Assembly (NCBI GenBank): GCA_963971225.1
Contig: OZ020267.1
Span: forward strand, 34,963,989 to 35,027,988
Source of the DNA: Melieria omissa
Taxonomy: Eukaryota > Arthropoda > Insecta > Diptera > Ulidiidae
Reading direction: 5' to 3'
DNA: 64,000 bases
Below the pieces are notes generated by a model. It was given only the letters and a program-made list of their open reading frames with translations, had not been told where the DNA came from and ran no database searches. Made by a program: the position numbers and the translations under genes. Below are positions 19,561 through 32,189 of the stretch, in pieces (position 1 is the first letter of the stretch; the number at the start of each line of letters is the position of its first letter).

Positions 19561-20004
19561 CTTGGCTTGCACTCAATCAAATGTCATGAAATTTCGACAG
19601 CATGTCAGTGAAGGATAGGCCTCTCAAATCTATGTATCCAGCAACAGATTACGCCAGTAAAATTCTCTACTTTTAAGCAGTTTCTACTCTTTTTCCATGG
19701 GGCAAACCTTATAAATATTTTAAGTTGATATCTCATACAACATGAAAGCTCTGGGCATGTCCCAAAGAATTTCGTACACTGGAACAATCAACATTTTCGA
19801 CGAATCTAAAGAAGCTGCTTAGGTAACTCGTAACTACTTAACTGGCCATAGCAACCCGTTGTCGTGAGCTCAGCTTTACAAAAAAATATCTTAGAATATG
19901 TATTTCACACTGTCTGAGCACAACAAAACCACCTACATTCGACAAAAACTTGAATTTTATTCGAATAGCGAAGACACAGTTCCAGTCTTTTGATCGTGTT
20001 TAAC

Positions 20005-20252
20005 ACTTCTGGGACTAATGGACTAACACTAATATACCAAGATCCACCAAGTTTTTGATACCCTTCAAAAGAAGAATTCAGGTCTTATGACCCAAGCGAA
20101 ATATTTATTCGAATTACATATGACCGGATAAAAGGATAATTTCAGAATTTGTGAGTATGCAACATGATTTTCTAGCTCCAACTTTCATAGTATGCCAACA
20201 TTTCTAACAGGAATATTTTGGCTTTTCAATATTAAACTCCACCCCGAAAGGG
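20005..20252. mobile_element. TTAA MITE family 4, copy B
   Basis: TTAA (20001-20004) then CACTTCTGGGACTA; the right end CCCCGAAAGG is followed by TTAA (20253-20256, sharing GGTTAA). Internal blocks such as TTCGAATTA and AATATTAAACTCC match copy A at 10793. It is more diverged than copy A. Confidence 0.75.
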
Positions 20253-20423
20253 TTAAAATATTGCAATACAATTAATTGGGGATAGAAGGCAGCGCCGAAG
20301 CAATGCTTGACTTTCTTTTTCAGATATATACTTTCTTAAAAGAGAGGCGCAAACTAAAACCTTTTCTTTTACCTTGTCCCCCCCTAAACCATTCTCCTCA
20401 AAACGCACCGCAAGTCAATTTAA

Positions 20424-20918
20424 CCCATTGCTGTCGCGTACCAGTTCCGCCCATACGATTTTGATAAAATTTCATACACGACCTAGAAGTGACCCAAAAT
20501 GATCAGAAACAAAATTTCAGCTTTTGATCTCTGCACGTTTCTGAGATATTCATTAGGTATTTTTTACCCAATACGCAGCAATGGTAGCTTTTTTCCATAC
20601 TTTTTAAAGTGATCAGCTAAACATGTGAACAAAAGAAGTATTGTTTACAGGTGAGTTAGGAGGCAGATATCTGTGAAGTTCTAAGGCCACTACGTTTCGC
20701 CACATTTTCCACCTCCGAAAAATTCACGATTTTTGGAGTCTGGTAACTTTAGCTAGATGGCGAAATTTTAGGGTGACCTTCACTAGGTTAAGGTAGTTCC
20801 ATCTTTACCTTAACTATCGCTATCAATGGTTTTGCGAAATCTCAAACATTGACTTTTTTGTGATTTAAAAAAAAATCTATTTTCATGGGTAAAATGTTAT
20901 CTATTAGGCAACAATGGG
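20424..20918 (-). mobile_element. TTAA MITE family 3, copy A
   Basis: TTAA (20420-20423) then CCCATTGCTGTCG; the right end GGCAACAATGGG is followed by TTAA (20919-20922). It is the reverse orientation of the 491-bp copy at 55528-56018, with near-identical interior. It is non-coding. Confidence 0.88.
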
Positions 20919-20922
20919 TTAA

Positions 20923-21176
20923 TATAACAGGAAATTAGAAACTTAAATTGCATCAAAAATACTTTTGAACCAAATCTATCAAGGCCCCACTTTTCAACAT
21001 CTGCAGCTCTAAACTGGTGAGCATACAAAAATGGGATTTATTCATACAACGAGCTCATTTTTTTTATGTATCGTAGCACTTATTAACCCCAGGTAGGTTA
21101 AAGTCCAGTGATCGAAAGTTCCTTCTCTAAAGTCGAGGCTTTCTTACAATCAGTTCAATAAACACCATACTTTCCA
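20923..21176. other. Unassigned spacer between MITEs
   Basis: AT-rich; nothing recognised. Confidence 0.35.
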
Positions 21177-21180
21177 TTAA

Positions 21181-21440
21181 CACTTGAAATACCATTGCGG
21201 TCATTTTGACCATTTCTTTAGTATTTTTGTCAATTTTTGCTTTACTTTTATTTTTTATTATTATTTTAGTATTTCAGTCACTTTTTGCTTTACTTTTCTT
21301 TTTTTGTTGTGAAAAATTTTGCATATATTTTTTAATATATTTTGTGAAAAATTAGCCAAATCCGATGTGTACTTTTCGAGATATCAGCGAATATAATATG
21401 TTGTCTTTGTAGGTATGGAAAACTTGCTGTCTTTCTAGTG
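21181..21440. mobile_element. TTAA MITE family 5
   Basis: TTAA (21177-21180) then CACTTGAAAT; the right end read backwards is CACTAGAAAGACAGC, followed by TTAA (21441-21444). The right end, including GAGATATCAGC.. and GGTATGGAAAA, is shared with 8700-8797. The two ends match only over the first few bases. Confidence 0.6.
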
Positions 21441-21444
21441 TTAA

Positions 21445-22259
21445 GCTTGTTCGCTCGCTCACTACAAACAAATATTGTCTTTTCATATGAAAAGTCGGCT
21501 CGGAGTTTAAGTAATGACGTCGCAAACTATTTGACTACAGCACAAATAAATGTTTGTTTACTCACATTTGCCACGGAGATAAGACGCAGCTTTATTTCTA
21601 GCTCAATAATTCGTTTATAAGTAGGAATGAGGGTAATAAATTCTCCAACTATTTGGCTACAACTAAAATAATTTGTTTACTTACATTTGCCACAGAAATA
21701 AGACAGAAAGAATAAGCTTTGTTTCTAGCTCAATAATTCGTTTAAATTTAATTTCGTTTCGTTGCACAACACTTTTCACACCGATTTCTGGTGAAAAAAC
21801 ATTTTTGCACAATTCCACAGTTTTTTTGTTTTTGAGTTCTCAGAACAATTTCATGAGAATTTTAAGCTGGCAAATAAATGCAGTTAAAATGCAGAATAAT
21901 TCCAAGAAATTATGCACAAATATGTGAAATCAGTGGTAAGTAATTAACTGAAGTCAAAGAAAACAATTTTCAACACCGATCGCCTTAATTTGGCAAATGC
22001 TGCATCACAGCCACAGCCAACACACTTGAATTGTTTTTCTTATTAACATTTTGTGGCTCTCAGCCACATTGATCGCTGTTGAGCAGTGCCTGTACACAAA
22101 ACTGAAAGCTTTCTCAAGCTTTCTGTGAGTGGAATCTTACGTTGAATTTTAGAGAATGAAAGCAAAGAGGTGCAACCTAAGTACTTCAGTATTTCACTTG
22201 AGATGCAAATATGACAGATGCTCTTCAAGAAAGATGAATCAACCAATGCTGCAACTCTT
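21445..22259. other. Unassigned DNA with an internal direct repeat
   Basis: The blocks at 21525-21620 and 21645-21745 are imperfect copies (CTAC.ACACAAATAA.TGTTTACT..CATTTGCCAC and TAGCTCAATAATTCGTTT). No gene is recognised; the minus frame at 22043-22267 has no identifiable domain. Confidence 0.4.
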
Positions 22260-22263
22260 TTAA

Positions 22264-22787
22264 GCACTTTTGTACACGAATTTACTCTGTGTCTCCATAT
22301 TACTTTTTGGTATTTAAATCCTGAAACATTTGCCTAAGAAATGTGCACACGACATTTGAAGTCATCACACCTCTTTGTTAGAGTTCTAGAGCTAGTTTAC
22401 TTTTGAACAATTTTAGCTTGAAACGGGTTAAATAAATTTTGCATCAATATTTTGTAATTATAGAAAACTTTTTTAACATTTATGGAAAAATACAAAATTA
22501 TCACTTTTTGATTTTATTTAACCATTCTTAAAGAAACGTGGTTTTGATCAAACGTGCCCAATTCGTAGACTTCAATTAGAACACAAACTTTCCCTGATAT
22601 CGCTGCAAATTATTAGAAATTATTTTGGGGATAACAATAAAATTTTTGTAATTTGCTTTGAATTCACTTTTAAAAGTATTAATTTGTTGGTGCCTACTTA
22701 AATTAAACCCATAAATCAATCGTAGTTTTTGCTATAAGATGGCAAATAGGTGAAGTTGCTCTCAAGCAGCGTTTGGGGTCGAAAATG
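22264..22787 (-). mobile_element. TTAA MITE family 2, copy B
   Basis: TTAA at 22260-22263 and 22788-22791. The interior matches copy A in reverse orientation, including CCAATTCGTAGACTTCAATT and AACCCATAAATCAATCG. The terminal bases are decayed. Confidence 0.75.
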
Positions 22788-22791
22788 TTAA

Positions 22792-25001
22792 TCACTTTTG
22801 AACACAAAATACTACAATCACATACATAAGATATTCAAGTCGAGCCGAGACACAACTTATAGATTTACCTACAAACCAAAACTGAGCAAATTCTGAAGTA
22901 TCAGTGAGCAAAACTGTGTCTTACCACATCCCTTTGCACTGTTTTCAATTCGCGCATAATTCGTAAGAACACACAGCACAGGTCTCACAAGTCCATAAAC
23001 AACAAAATTACAACCAAATTCGTAAACTCATTGCATTATTGCACTGACACTTTCCATTTACTAAATAGTAGTAGAATTCTCAATTCCCCAACGCTTCGCT
23101 CATCAGTGCCACCACACTTCCTTACAGCCAAATGCCGCATCGACGTTGATTAGCCTGCTTGACGGAAATTCATTCAACAGGCTGAAATATGATTTGTTGC
23201 GCAGTTATGGAAATTCGCTGTATCGTTGCGACAATTTGACGCTGTCAAAATCGCAACGCCTTCCGCAGACGCAGCGACAAAACGCCCAATAACGGATATG
23301 AGGCTGAAAAACAAATCAGCAGCCAATTCAATTGGGGTAGCAATGCGCTCAATGAGCTCTTTTGGCTGTTGCAGAAGGGGAGCAAACAGGGAATGTTTCA
23401 AAATTGCCGACATCCGTCTGACAGGCAACAATATGTAATATAGAAAAAAGTAGTATATGGCGAAGGCAACAACAATTACGCCGCTACTTGAACTCTGAGC
23501 TTGGTTGAGTTTGCGTTAATGTCATCGATTGACAGTTACCAACGCAGTCCATCATAAACATCAAAATCATATATGTCAGCAGCACAATGAACATTAATAA
23601 ATTACGCATTTTTGCATTGCTGAAGCGGCCATATTGTTGTTATTGTTATTGTTAGCAATAACGGTCAAAGTCACAGCCACATACACAATTTGTGTGTGTG
23701 TGCAAACGTTGCAACATTACCGCACGGAAACCGGAAACGAGAGCGTACGAGCGTTAACACATAACAGCGCTTAAAAATTGCAACAGCGGCGGCAACACTG
23801 ACAACACGCGACAAGTGCTGCCAAGTGTTGTGTTTAAGGGACTCGAAGCAAAATACAATTTAAAGCAACTTTTTTGTTTGAAGCGACATTTTACAAAGTT
23901 CGTGACTGTTTTTTTAATACTAAGTACTGAATATTTTTGCTTATAAACTTTTAGGTGCTGAAGTCTTGAAAAGAAACAAATATATAAATACATATAAAAA
24001 CAAAAACAACTACATATTGGTTTTAACCTTATAAGTATTTCATAGAGGCAAAACTGAAATAAAGATGGCAACATTGCGCAAAGCATTGAGTGAGTAATAA
24101 AGGAAAGTATCAAGAGTGTGAGTAAATATTACTGCAAAATTGAGTGAAACTCTTGAGTGGGAAAATTCAAAAGAGCAAAGAGTTAAATGAGAAGGTGGCT
24201 TATGAGGATTTGATAAGACATTTGTTTTCCAAAATAAGTAATTTAAAAATTTTATATTTAAAAAAAATTAGAAACAATATTTAAAATAAATGTTGTTGTT
24301 GCTTACACTTATAGAAATAAAATTCAGTAGCACTGTACTACAAAAAAAAAACAGCATTCTGACAACGAATTCTGGTAGACGGGCCGAAAAAAATATACAT
24401 GTATCGGCGTTTTGAAAGTTTTAAGTTTTTTAAGTTTTTTTGGGGGGGTTAAAGTTTTCTTCCTTTTGCACATTATTATGGTGAATCGGCATACGAAAAC
24501 CATGTAACCTCACATTTTAGGTATATGATGTATTCAGCAATTTGATGTCAAATACTACGAAGAACATTTTTCTGGAACATTTTAACCCTGTAGCTCCTAT
24601 TTCTATGGATTAATTTGACCCTTTTTTCTAAAACGCCTAAAATGTCGTATAAAACAGGACTTTTTAAGGACAAAATGTACCACGAATACATCAAAGTTCC
24701 GAAATTAACTTGAACGCCCGAAATAAGCCAAATCTAAAAATGTGTTTAAATGTTTATTTCGTACTTATTCAAAATTGGTGCTAAAATGTCCTACAAAACT
24801 TGATTTTTGAGGATTGATGTGTGTGGGAAAAGTTTCCCTATAATTGAAGCAAAAGAATAATACAACAATTTTGTAACAAAATTTTAATAATTTCTTTTCA
24901 TTGTATGTATATTTGGCTTTCAAGATTCCTTCTCAAAGAAATTTTTATGACAAACAACTTTTGAAAATTTCTATTGGCAAATATATTTTGAAGCATTGAC
25001 T
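22792..25001. other. Unassigned intergenic DNA
   Basis: Short open frames around 23174-23438 overlap on both strands and show no domain. A TTGTTATTGTTATTGTTA run is at 23635. The stretch 24360-25000 is AT-rich, probably old repeat. No gene is called. Confidence 0.35.
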
Positions 25002-26149
25002 ACACTGTGCTTGAATTGGAAACTTTTTAATCCCAATAACTAATTCCTAACCTAGTTCGAGAATGTTGAATTCAACGGTATGGTCCTTTTTCAAAGTTAG
25101 ATCCCGTTTTTTTTTAATCTTTAGTTGAAGTTCGGAGTTTTTTGGATCCCTAGTAATTTGTTATACAATTCATTCAATGTAAATCGATTGCAAACTTCTC
25201 TATTTGCAAAAATATATTAAAATAATATCATTTGAAGAAATTAATAAAAAATTGTTATCGACTAAAAGTGATTTTTCATACATTTTTGGCCAAAAGTTGA
25301 AAGTTTCTAATTTTTTCAATTTTTAAATTCATATAAACAGGTGGAAATGTGTAAAATATTATTCGGAAAATTGGAAAATGCATTTGGCTTTAATTTCAAT
25401 TAAAACAAATTACTGTTGCATTAAAAAAGTTATAGTTCGAAAACTCACAAACTCATTTACAACTTGTATACTATTAGGTGAATTAAAATTAGGCAAAAAT
25501 GGGCACAATTGGTTTTCAATTTTTCGCTTCTCTTGAGGACAATTTTACATCATAAAAATTACAAAATTCATGTGCATTCATGCAAAGCACATTTTTTTAA
25601 TCGTTGTAGAGTCTTAACTGTAAAAGTGATTTACATGAAATTTATAAGCCGTGTAGATCTTTGAATGCTTTTTTACCAGAAGTCACTTACATAAATTGAT
25701 CTCGCACGGTCTCCAGCATATTCAAGGATACAAATTTAATTGAGGTCCTTCATATTCTTTTTCATAAAATTTTTCAAGAAATTATATTGTGTCATCGACT
25801 TCATATCTTTAGCTTTCATTTGACGTAAAAATTATTCCTTTCCGACATTTGAGTCAAGAGATATGATGTTTTAAAAGTTTCTGGAAGAGGCAATCAGGCG
25901 CCATCTTTAAACTGCATTTAAAGAAAAACTCGAACATTCCGAGAAAAATCCCTTGGCACTTTTTCATCTACTGAGGTCCTCTATCGAATGAGACGGGTTT
26001 GACCTTGTCCGTCGAAATTTTTTTTGAATTTGTTGCACTGTGTTATTTGCCATAGACAGGAACAGGTGATAATAAGGATAATCAAGCCCCAGCCCCGTTT
26101 TTACCAAACATGAATCCCTATAACTTTTCCTGTTCCAAAAGCTGAACCG

Positions 26150-26285
26150 ACCCCATGAAAGAACAACGATTTGCCACAAATGAGGAGATAAATAGCGCAT
26201 CACTGGAAGAGCTCGAGGCCAAACAAAAAGCGCATATTAAAAGGGACTTCAAGGATTAGAAAAAGTTATGGCACAAGTGTAAGAA
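26150..26285 (+). pseudogene. Mariner-like transposase C-terminus (unit A)
   Basis: The plus strand reads LFQKLNRP, a one-base slip, then MKEQRFATNEEINSASLEEL, and after a stop KKLWHKC. This corresponds to the C-terminal 'LF.KLK.P.KG.RF.T.EEIK..SL.EL' and 'W.K.W..C' region of mariner-like transposases. The minus-strand frame over it is a shadow. Confidence 0.65.
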
Positions 26286-27232
26286 AACTAATAAAAAAAG
26301 AAAATATAAAAAATAAATGCTTTTCAAGATATTTTGCGTTCTAATATTTTCTCTAATATTCTTTCAATAGTGAAATTATTTTCAATAAAAGCAACGTTTT
26401 AAATAATTTTAAATATTTTTCTCCTGCCATTTTTAACTCATACAAATGTTTATTCAATTTATTATTTAAAAAAAGTAACGGTAAACATTGCTTGTATTTT
26501 CCGTTAAATGCTTTTAAACCACTAAGTATTTGAGTATTTTGCAACCACATGATGCCGAATAAGTGACTCTCTCACTGCGCGTAGTCACTCACAACGAGTC
26601 ACTCACAACGAGTGACTACTCACACGACAGCGAGACGAATAGCCAACCGAATTGTTAGCGATATGCAACACTTTTAGTTCAAAAATTAAAGTGGCGTCGA
26701 GCGGAAGTGTTAATCCGGATACGGACAAACCGATTGGAAATGTTGTCAATTCGAATGCAGACACAGCAGTGAGCAAAAGTGACAAAAGAAGAAGCGGCAG
26801 CAAGTTGCAAACAAGCAGCAATTGCAAATAAAGTGTTTTGTGAAGAAGCAAAAAGTTTCGCAGCAAAGATACACAATAAGTGAAGGAAAAAGGTTAGCAT
26901 AACAAAGGCAACAAACGTGTGCAAAGTGAACCAGTGAAAAAGATAAATAATGAAAAAAATATTAAATATATCCTTGCGAAAGCTTTGAGGCAGTCAAGTG
27001 TGCGACGGCTGTGCCAGGCGAATTTTAAATTTCGTTTATAATACAAAAAAAAAAAATACGCAAAACCGAATTGTTGTTGCGGCGCTATGAGAATTTGCAG
27101 AAAAAAGCCAAGACGACAAACCAAACAATAAAACAGGGTGGATTACAAATCACATAAAATATGTTATGAAAAAAATTCTAAACAACAACAGTAAAAAAGT
27201 AAAACAACTCAAAGAAAACAAAAACAAAGGCA

Positions 27233-27412
27233 ATGGCAACGACGACAACAAAAATAGCTAGCGCGGAAAAAGCAACAACAACAACAACTAGCTGCAGTCA
27301 GCCAAATAGCAAAGAAATAAAGAAGGACGAACGTATAAACACGGCTGAGCGCAATAAACGTGTACACGACGACATGGCAAGCGCTTCTCCGTGTGTGTGT
27401 GTTGGAGTGTGA
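27233..27412 (+). CDS. Candidate first coding exon, 59-codon frame (unit A)
   Basis: ATG in good context (GGCAATGG) after a leader rich in AACAAC. The frame starts MATTTKIASAEKATTTTTSC, continues QPNSKEIKKDERINTAERNK, and ends in a GTGTGTGT tract before TGA. I do not recognise the protein. The sequence from about 26570 looks like a fly 5' leader, and the frame could splice out at the GT-rich tract (TCTCC|GTGTGT). It might equally be chance. Confidence 0.3.
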   Translation: MATTTTKIASAEKATTTTTSCSQPNSKEIKKDERINTAERNKRVHDDMASASPCVCVGV

Positions 27413-28987
27413 GAGTGTGTGTGTGCGTGCTTAAAGGATATGCCTTGAACGGACTGGATTGATTGTGTGCATAGGAGCGGGAAGTGCGGCTGCACGATAG
27501 GTGCTGAATTGTGTGAATTTTATGATGCTTCATTGTTGTTGCTTTATTTATTTGTTCACATTTGAAGCAAACATTAAATCAACATGCAGCCGGACAAACG
27601 GAATTGAGATGTAATCGTCTTTCCGTCGAACTTTTGGCTTTGGCTCGACTAATACATTCATTACCGTTGCTCGGGTTTAATTAGTATTCAAAAGAATTAA
27701 TTTGTGAGGTTATGTGAGAATTTGCTCAACCAACACTTGTGACGTTACATCCTTACGGCAATGCAGTAAGTTGCACGTTTGTCTCGTACTGCCAACTTTA
27801 TCAAAGAGTTGGGTGGAGGGGGGGGCGTGGGGTGGCGGGGCACACTGTGCTTGAATTGGAAACTTTTTAATCCCAATAACTAATTCCTAACCTAGTTCGA
27901 GAATGTTGAATTCAACGGTATGGTCCTTTTTCAAAGTTAGATCGCGTTTTTTTTTAATCTTTAGTTGAAGTTCGGAGTTTTTTGGATCCCTAGTAATTTG
28001 TTTTACAATTCATTCAATGTAAATCGATTGCAAACTTCTCTATTTGCAAAAATATATTAAAATAATATAATTTGAAAAAATTCATAAAAAATTGTTATCG
28101 ACTAAAAGTGATTTTTCATACATTTTTGGCCAAAAGTTGAAAGTTTCTCATTTTTTCAATTTTTAAATTCATATAAACAGGTGGAAATGTGTAAAATATT
28201 ATTCGGAAAATTGGAAAATGCATTTGGCTTTAATTTCAATTAAAACAAATTACTGTTGCATTAAAAAAGTTATAGTTCGAAAACTCACAAACTCATTTAC
28301 AACTTGTATACTATTAGGTGAATTAAAATTTGGCAAAAATGGGCACAATTGGTTTTCAATTTTTCGCTTCTCTTGAGGACAATTTTACATCATAAAAATT
28401 ACAAAATTCATGTGCATTCATGCAAAGCACATTTTTTTAATCGTTGTAGAGTCTTAACTGTAAAAGTGATTTACATGAAATTTATAAGCCGTGTAGATCT
28501 TTGAATGCTTTTTTACCAGAAGTCACTTACATAAATTGATCTCGCACGGTCTCCAGCATATTCAAGGATACAAATTTAATTGAGGTCCTTCATATTCTTT
28601 TTCATAAAATTTTTCAAAAAATTATATTGTGTCATCGACTTCATATCTTTAGCTTTCATTTGACGTAAAAATTATTCCTTTCCGACATTTGAGTCAAGAG
28701 ATATGATGTTTTAAAAGTTTCTGGAAGAGGCAATCAGCCGCCATCTTTAAACTGCATTTAAAGAAAAACTCGAACATTCCGAGAAAAATCCCTTGGCACT
28801 TTTTCGTCTACTGAGGTCCTCTATCGAATGAGACGGGTTTGACCTTGTCCGTCGAAATTTTTTTTGAATTTGTTGCACTGTGTTATTTGCCATAGACAGG
28901 AACAGGTGATAATAAGGAAAATCAAGCCCCAGCCCCGTTTTTACCAAACATGAATCCCTATAACTTTTCCTGTTCCAAAAGCTGAAC

Positions 28988-29123
28988 CGACCCCATGAAA
29001 GAACAACGATTTGCCACAAATGAGGAGATAAATAGCGCATCACTGGAAGAGCTCGAGGCCAAACAAAAAGCGCATATCAAAAGGGACTTCAAGGATTAGA
29101 AAAAGTTATGGTACAAGTGTAAG
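28988..29123 (+). pseudogene. Mariner-like transposase C-terminus (unit B)
   Basis: Duplicate of the fragment at 26150, with the same frameshift and stop, so it was already dead before the duplication. Confidence 0.65.
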
Positions 29124-30074
29124 AAAACTAATAAAAAAAGAAAATATAAAAAATAAATGCTTTTCAAGATATTTTGCGTTCTAATATTTTCTCTAATATT
29201 CTTTCAATAGTGAAATTATTTTCAATAAAAGCAACGTTTTAAATAATTTTAAATATTTTTCTCCTGCCATTTTTAACTCATTCAAATGTTTATTCAATTT
29301 ATTATTTAAAAAAAGTAACGGTAAACATAATGCATTGCTTGTAATTTCCGTTAAATGCTTTTAAACCACTAAGTATTTGAGTATTTTGCAACCACATGAT
29401 GCCGAATAAGTGACTCTCTCACTGCGCGTAGTCACTCACAATGAGTGACTACTCACACGACAGCGAGACGAATAGCCAACCGAATTGTTAGCGATATGCA
29501 ACACTTTTAGTTCAAAAATTAAAGTGGCGTCGAGCGGAAGTGTTAATGCGGATACGGACAAACCGATTGGAAATGTTGTCAATTCGAATGCAGACACAGC
29601 AGTGAGCAAAAGTGACAAAAGAAGAAGCGGCAGCAAGTTGCAAACAAGCAGCAATTGCAAATAAAGTGTTTTGTGAAGAAGCAAAAAGTTTCGCAGCAAA
29701 GATACACAATAAGTGAAGGAAAAAGGTTAGCATAACAAAGGCAACAAACGTGTGCAAAGTGAACCAGTGAAAAAGATAAATAATGAAAAAATATTAAATA
29801 TATCCTTGCGAAAGCTTTGAGGCAGTCAAGTGTGCGACGGCTGTGCCAGGCGAATTTTAAATTTCGTTTATAATAAAAAAAAAAAAAATACGCAAAACCG
29901 AATTGTTGTTGCGGCGCTGTGAGAATTTGCAGAAAAAAGCCAAGACGACAAACCAAACAATAAAACAGGGTGGATTACAAATCACATAAAATATGTTATG
30001 AAAAAAAAAATGAAATTCTAAACAACAACAACAGTAAAAAGTAAAACAACTAAAAGAAAACAACAACAAAGGCA

Positions 30075-30254
30075 ATGGCAACGACGACAACAAAAATAGC
30101 TAGCGCGGAAAAAGCAACAACAACAACAACTAGCTGCAGTCAGCCAAATAGCAAAGAAATAAAGAAGGACGAACGTATAAACACGGCTGAGCGCAATAAA
30201 CGTGTACACGACGACATGGCAAGCGCTTCTCCGTGTGTGTGTGTTGGAGTGTGA
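30075..30254 (+). CDS. Candidate first coding exon, duplicate copy (unit B)
   Basis: Identical 59-codon frame in unit B. If real, the gene has two copies of its 5' exon and perhaps two promoters. Confidence 0.28.
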   Translation: MATTTTKIASAEKATTTTTSCSQPNSKEIKKDERINTAERNKRVHDDMASASPCVCVGV

Positions 30255-30676
30255 GCGTGTGTGTGTGCGTGCTTAAAGGATATGCCTTGAACGGACTGGA
30301 TTGATTGTGTGCGTAGGAGCGGGAAGTGTGGCTGCACGAAAGGTGCTGAATTGTGTGAATTTTATGATGCTTCATTGTTGTTGCTTTATTTATTTGTTCA
30401 CATTTGAAGCAAACATTAAATCAACATGCAGCCGGACAAGCGGAATTGAGATGTAATCGCCTTTCCGTCGAACTTTTGGCTTTGGCTCGACTAATACATT
30501 AATTACCGCTGCTCGGGTTTAATTAGTATTCAAAAGAATTAATTTGTGAGGTTATGTGAGAATTTGCTCAACCAACACTTGTGACGCTCCGTTCTTACGG
30601 CAATGCAGTAAGTCGCACGTTTGTCTCGTACTGCCAACTTTATCAAAGAGTGGGGGGGGCGTGGGGTGGCGGGGGC

Positions 30677-31638
30677 ACCGTTTCTTATCCGGCTGCCGAG
30701 TACTTGATGTGCGCTCAGCAGAAGCACTAACAGCCAAGCGACGGCCGGGCCACTTGAAAGCACTTTAACCGCTGCCAAAGTGGCAGCCGCCGCTTGAGCG
30801 CAGTGGCGCAAAGTGGAGTGCAGCAGTGCGACGCTGCCCGGAGAGATGCTGACAAGCTTGCAACCAAAAAACTATTCCCAACGATCCTCCGCGCGTCGTC
30901 CACAGACCTTGCCAGACACTTGTATTATTCTCGCTTGGAAAAATCGACTCGGCAAATGCATCGAACTTGGGGACGCTGCAAGTGAGCGAGCACACTTGAG
31001 TGGAGCCAGTGTCCCGACAATGCTTTGCAGTTGACTTTAGTTATTGACAATGTGAAGCGCAAGTTGCCAGCCAGTCGAGTCAATAGACGAATGGATTGAA
31101 TCAGTTGGCGATGCAGCGCTTAAGTTGAAAAAAGAAAACAGCGCATTTAAGTTGCCACAGACGACACTGTTGCCGCCTCGACCAGGACTTCCGCCAGTCA
31201 AACTTTGGACGAGAGCAAACCTTCGTGGCAGCTGAAAAGCAATGCATCCCCATTCTAGTCCGGCGAAATGTTCGTTGACTTGGCTTTTCTATTTCGCTGT
31301 CATGGCAATGTTCACGAGAATCCTTCCACTGTATGCGGTGTCAAGTGAGAGGTTAACTGAAAGGCGCAAGAAGTGCGCATAACTTTGGCAAACTGTTCTT
31401 CAAATATTCTTCACAAACTGGTTTCTAATTAATGAGCATTGAAATTGTAGTTTTAATGACAAGTAATGTGTTTTTAATGGAATTGCGAATTTGTTTCTGA
31501 TGCAACAAAAAAGCCAACGAGTTATTTAAATTTATTTATTAAGAAAATTTAAATTTTTTCAGTAATTTCATTTCTATAGCACTTACCAAAATTAACTCAA
31601 GAAACTTGTGTTTAACATGGGTGCTGCATAGGTGAACA
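30677..31638. other. Unassigned, moderately GC-rich DNA
   Basis: Overlapping short frames on both strands without domains. The composition resembles a fly leader or regulatory DNA. Confidence 0.35.
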
Positions 31639-31772
31639 CAGTGGTGCACACATGACTTCATTTGGGGGGTTTGTGTACAACTTTTGAGCCGAATACCATT
31701 CGAAACCATATTTGGTACTAGCAATTTTTCGTTTGATCTAAAACCCCCAACTCCCCCCTGTGTAAGTCACTG
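31639..31772 (-). mobile_element. CAGTGGCG-type MITE, copy at 31.6 kb
   Basis: CAGTGGTGCACACATGA at the left and CCCTGTGTAAGTCACTG at the right form imperfect inverted ends. The interior (GAATACCATTCGAAACCATA and TTGGTACTAGCAA) matches the copies at 44021 and 61000 in opposite orientation. Confidence 0.75.
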
Positions 31773-32189
31773 GATCAACCTCAAAGCAGGGTAATGTACC
31801 CATGGGACCAGAACCAATAATCGGCACCAGTCTAGCAGGAACCCTGGACTGGATCAAGTCCTGTGTAAATAACCTACATAGAGAACGTTGATCTAGCTTC
31901 ACGCTTTGAAGTCAGTTAATCCATTAATTCATCTTTTTTTGAAATGTTTGTCAAAAAAACTCCTAACTCAATGTTAACCTCTTTCGAATTTGATTTTAGA
32001 AAATTTGGAATTGTGTTTAATTCAAGTTTCACGTCAATAGGCATACGAAATCCGGTACTCCATATTACACCTTAACTTCTGTTTTATGCTCTCAAAAACT
32101 AAACCTAAAAAATTTCTTCATAGCGGAGGTTGGTTTTACAAAGTAAACCCACTTTTAAAATTGTATGTATCTAGCTTCGATTCCAATCA
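31773..32189. other. Unassigned AT-rich sequence
   Basis: Nothing recognised. Confidence 0.35.

Larger units (their letters stand above)
25002..27840 (+). repeat. Tandem duplication, unit A (2.84 kb)
   Basis: Starts ACACTGTGCTTGAATTGG and ends in the G-rich tract before 27841, where unit B begins with the same words. The offset is a constant 2840 bases until indels shift it. Differences are scattered single bases, a short direct-repeat expansion near 26590 (extra CGAGTCACTCACAA) and a 7-base insertion in B near 29329. It carries a mariner-like 3' remnant and a gene-leader-like region. Confidence 0.97.
27841..30676 (+). repeat. Tandem duplication, unit B (2.84 kb)
   Basis: Direct, head-to-tail copy of unit A. 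Unique sequence resumes after GGCGGGGGCAC at about 30677. The junction between units shows only CAC microhomology at a G-rich tract. Confidence 0.97.

Noticed and set aside
23174..23438. Small gene on either strand near 23.3 kb
   Set aside because: Overlapping 70-85-residue frames without start context, domain or splice signals that decide between strands.
25964..26203. 79-residue frame repeated at 28747-29043
   Set aside because: Antisense of the mariner-like C-terminal remnant; repeated only because of the segmental duplication.
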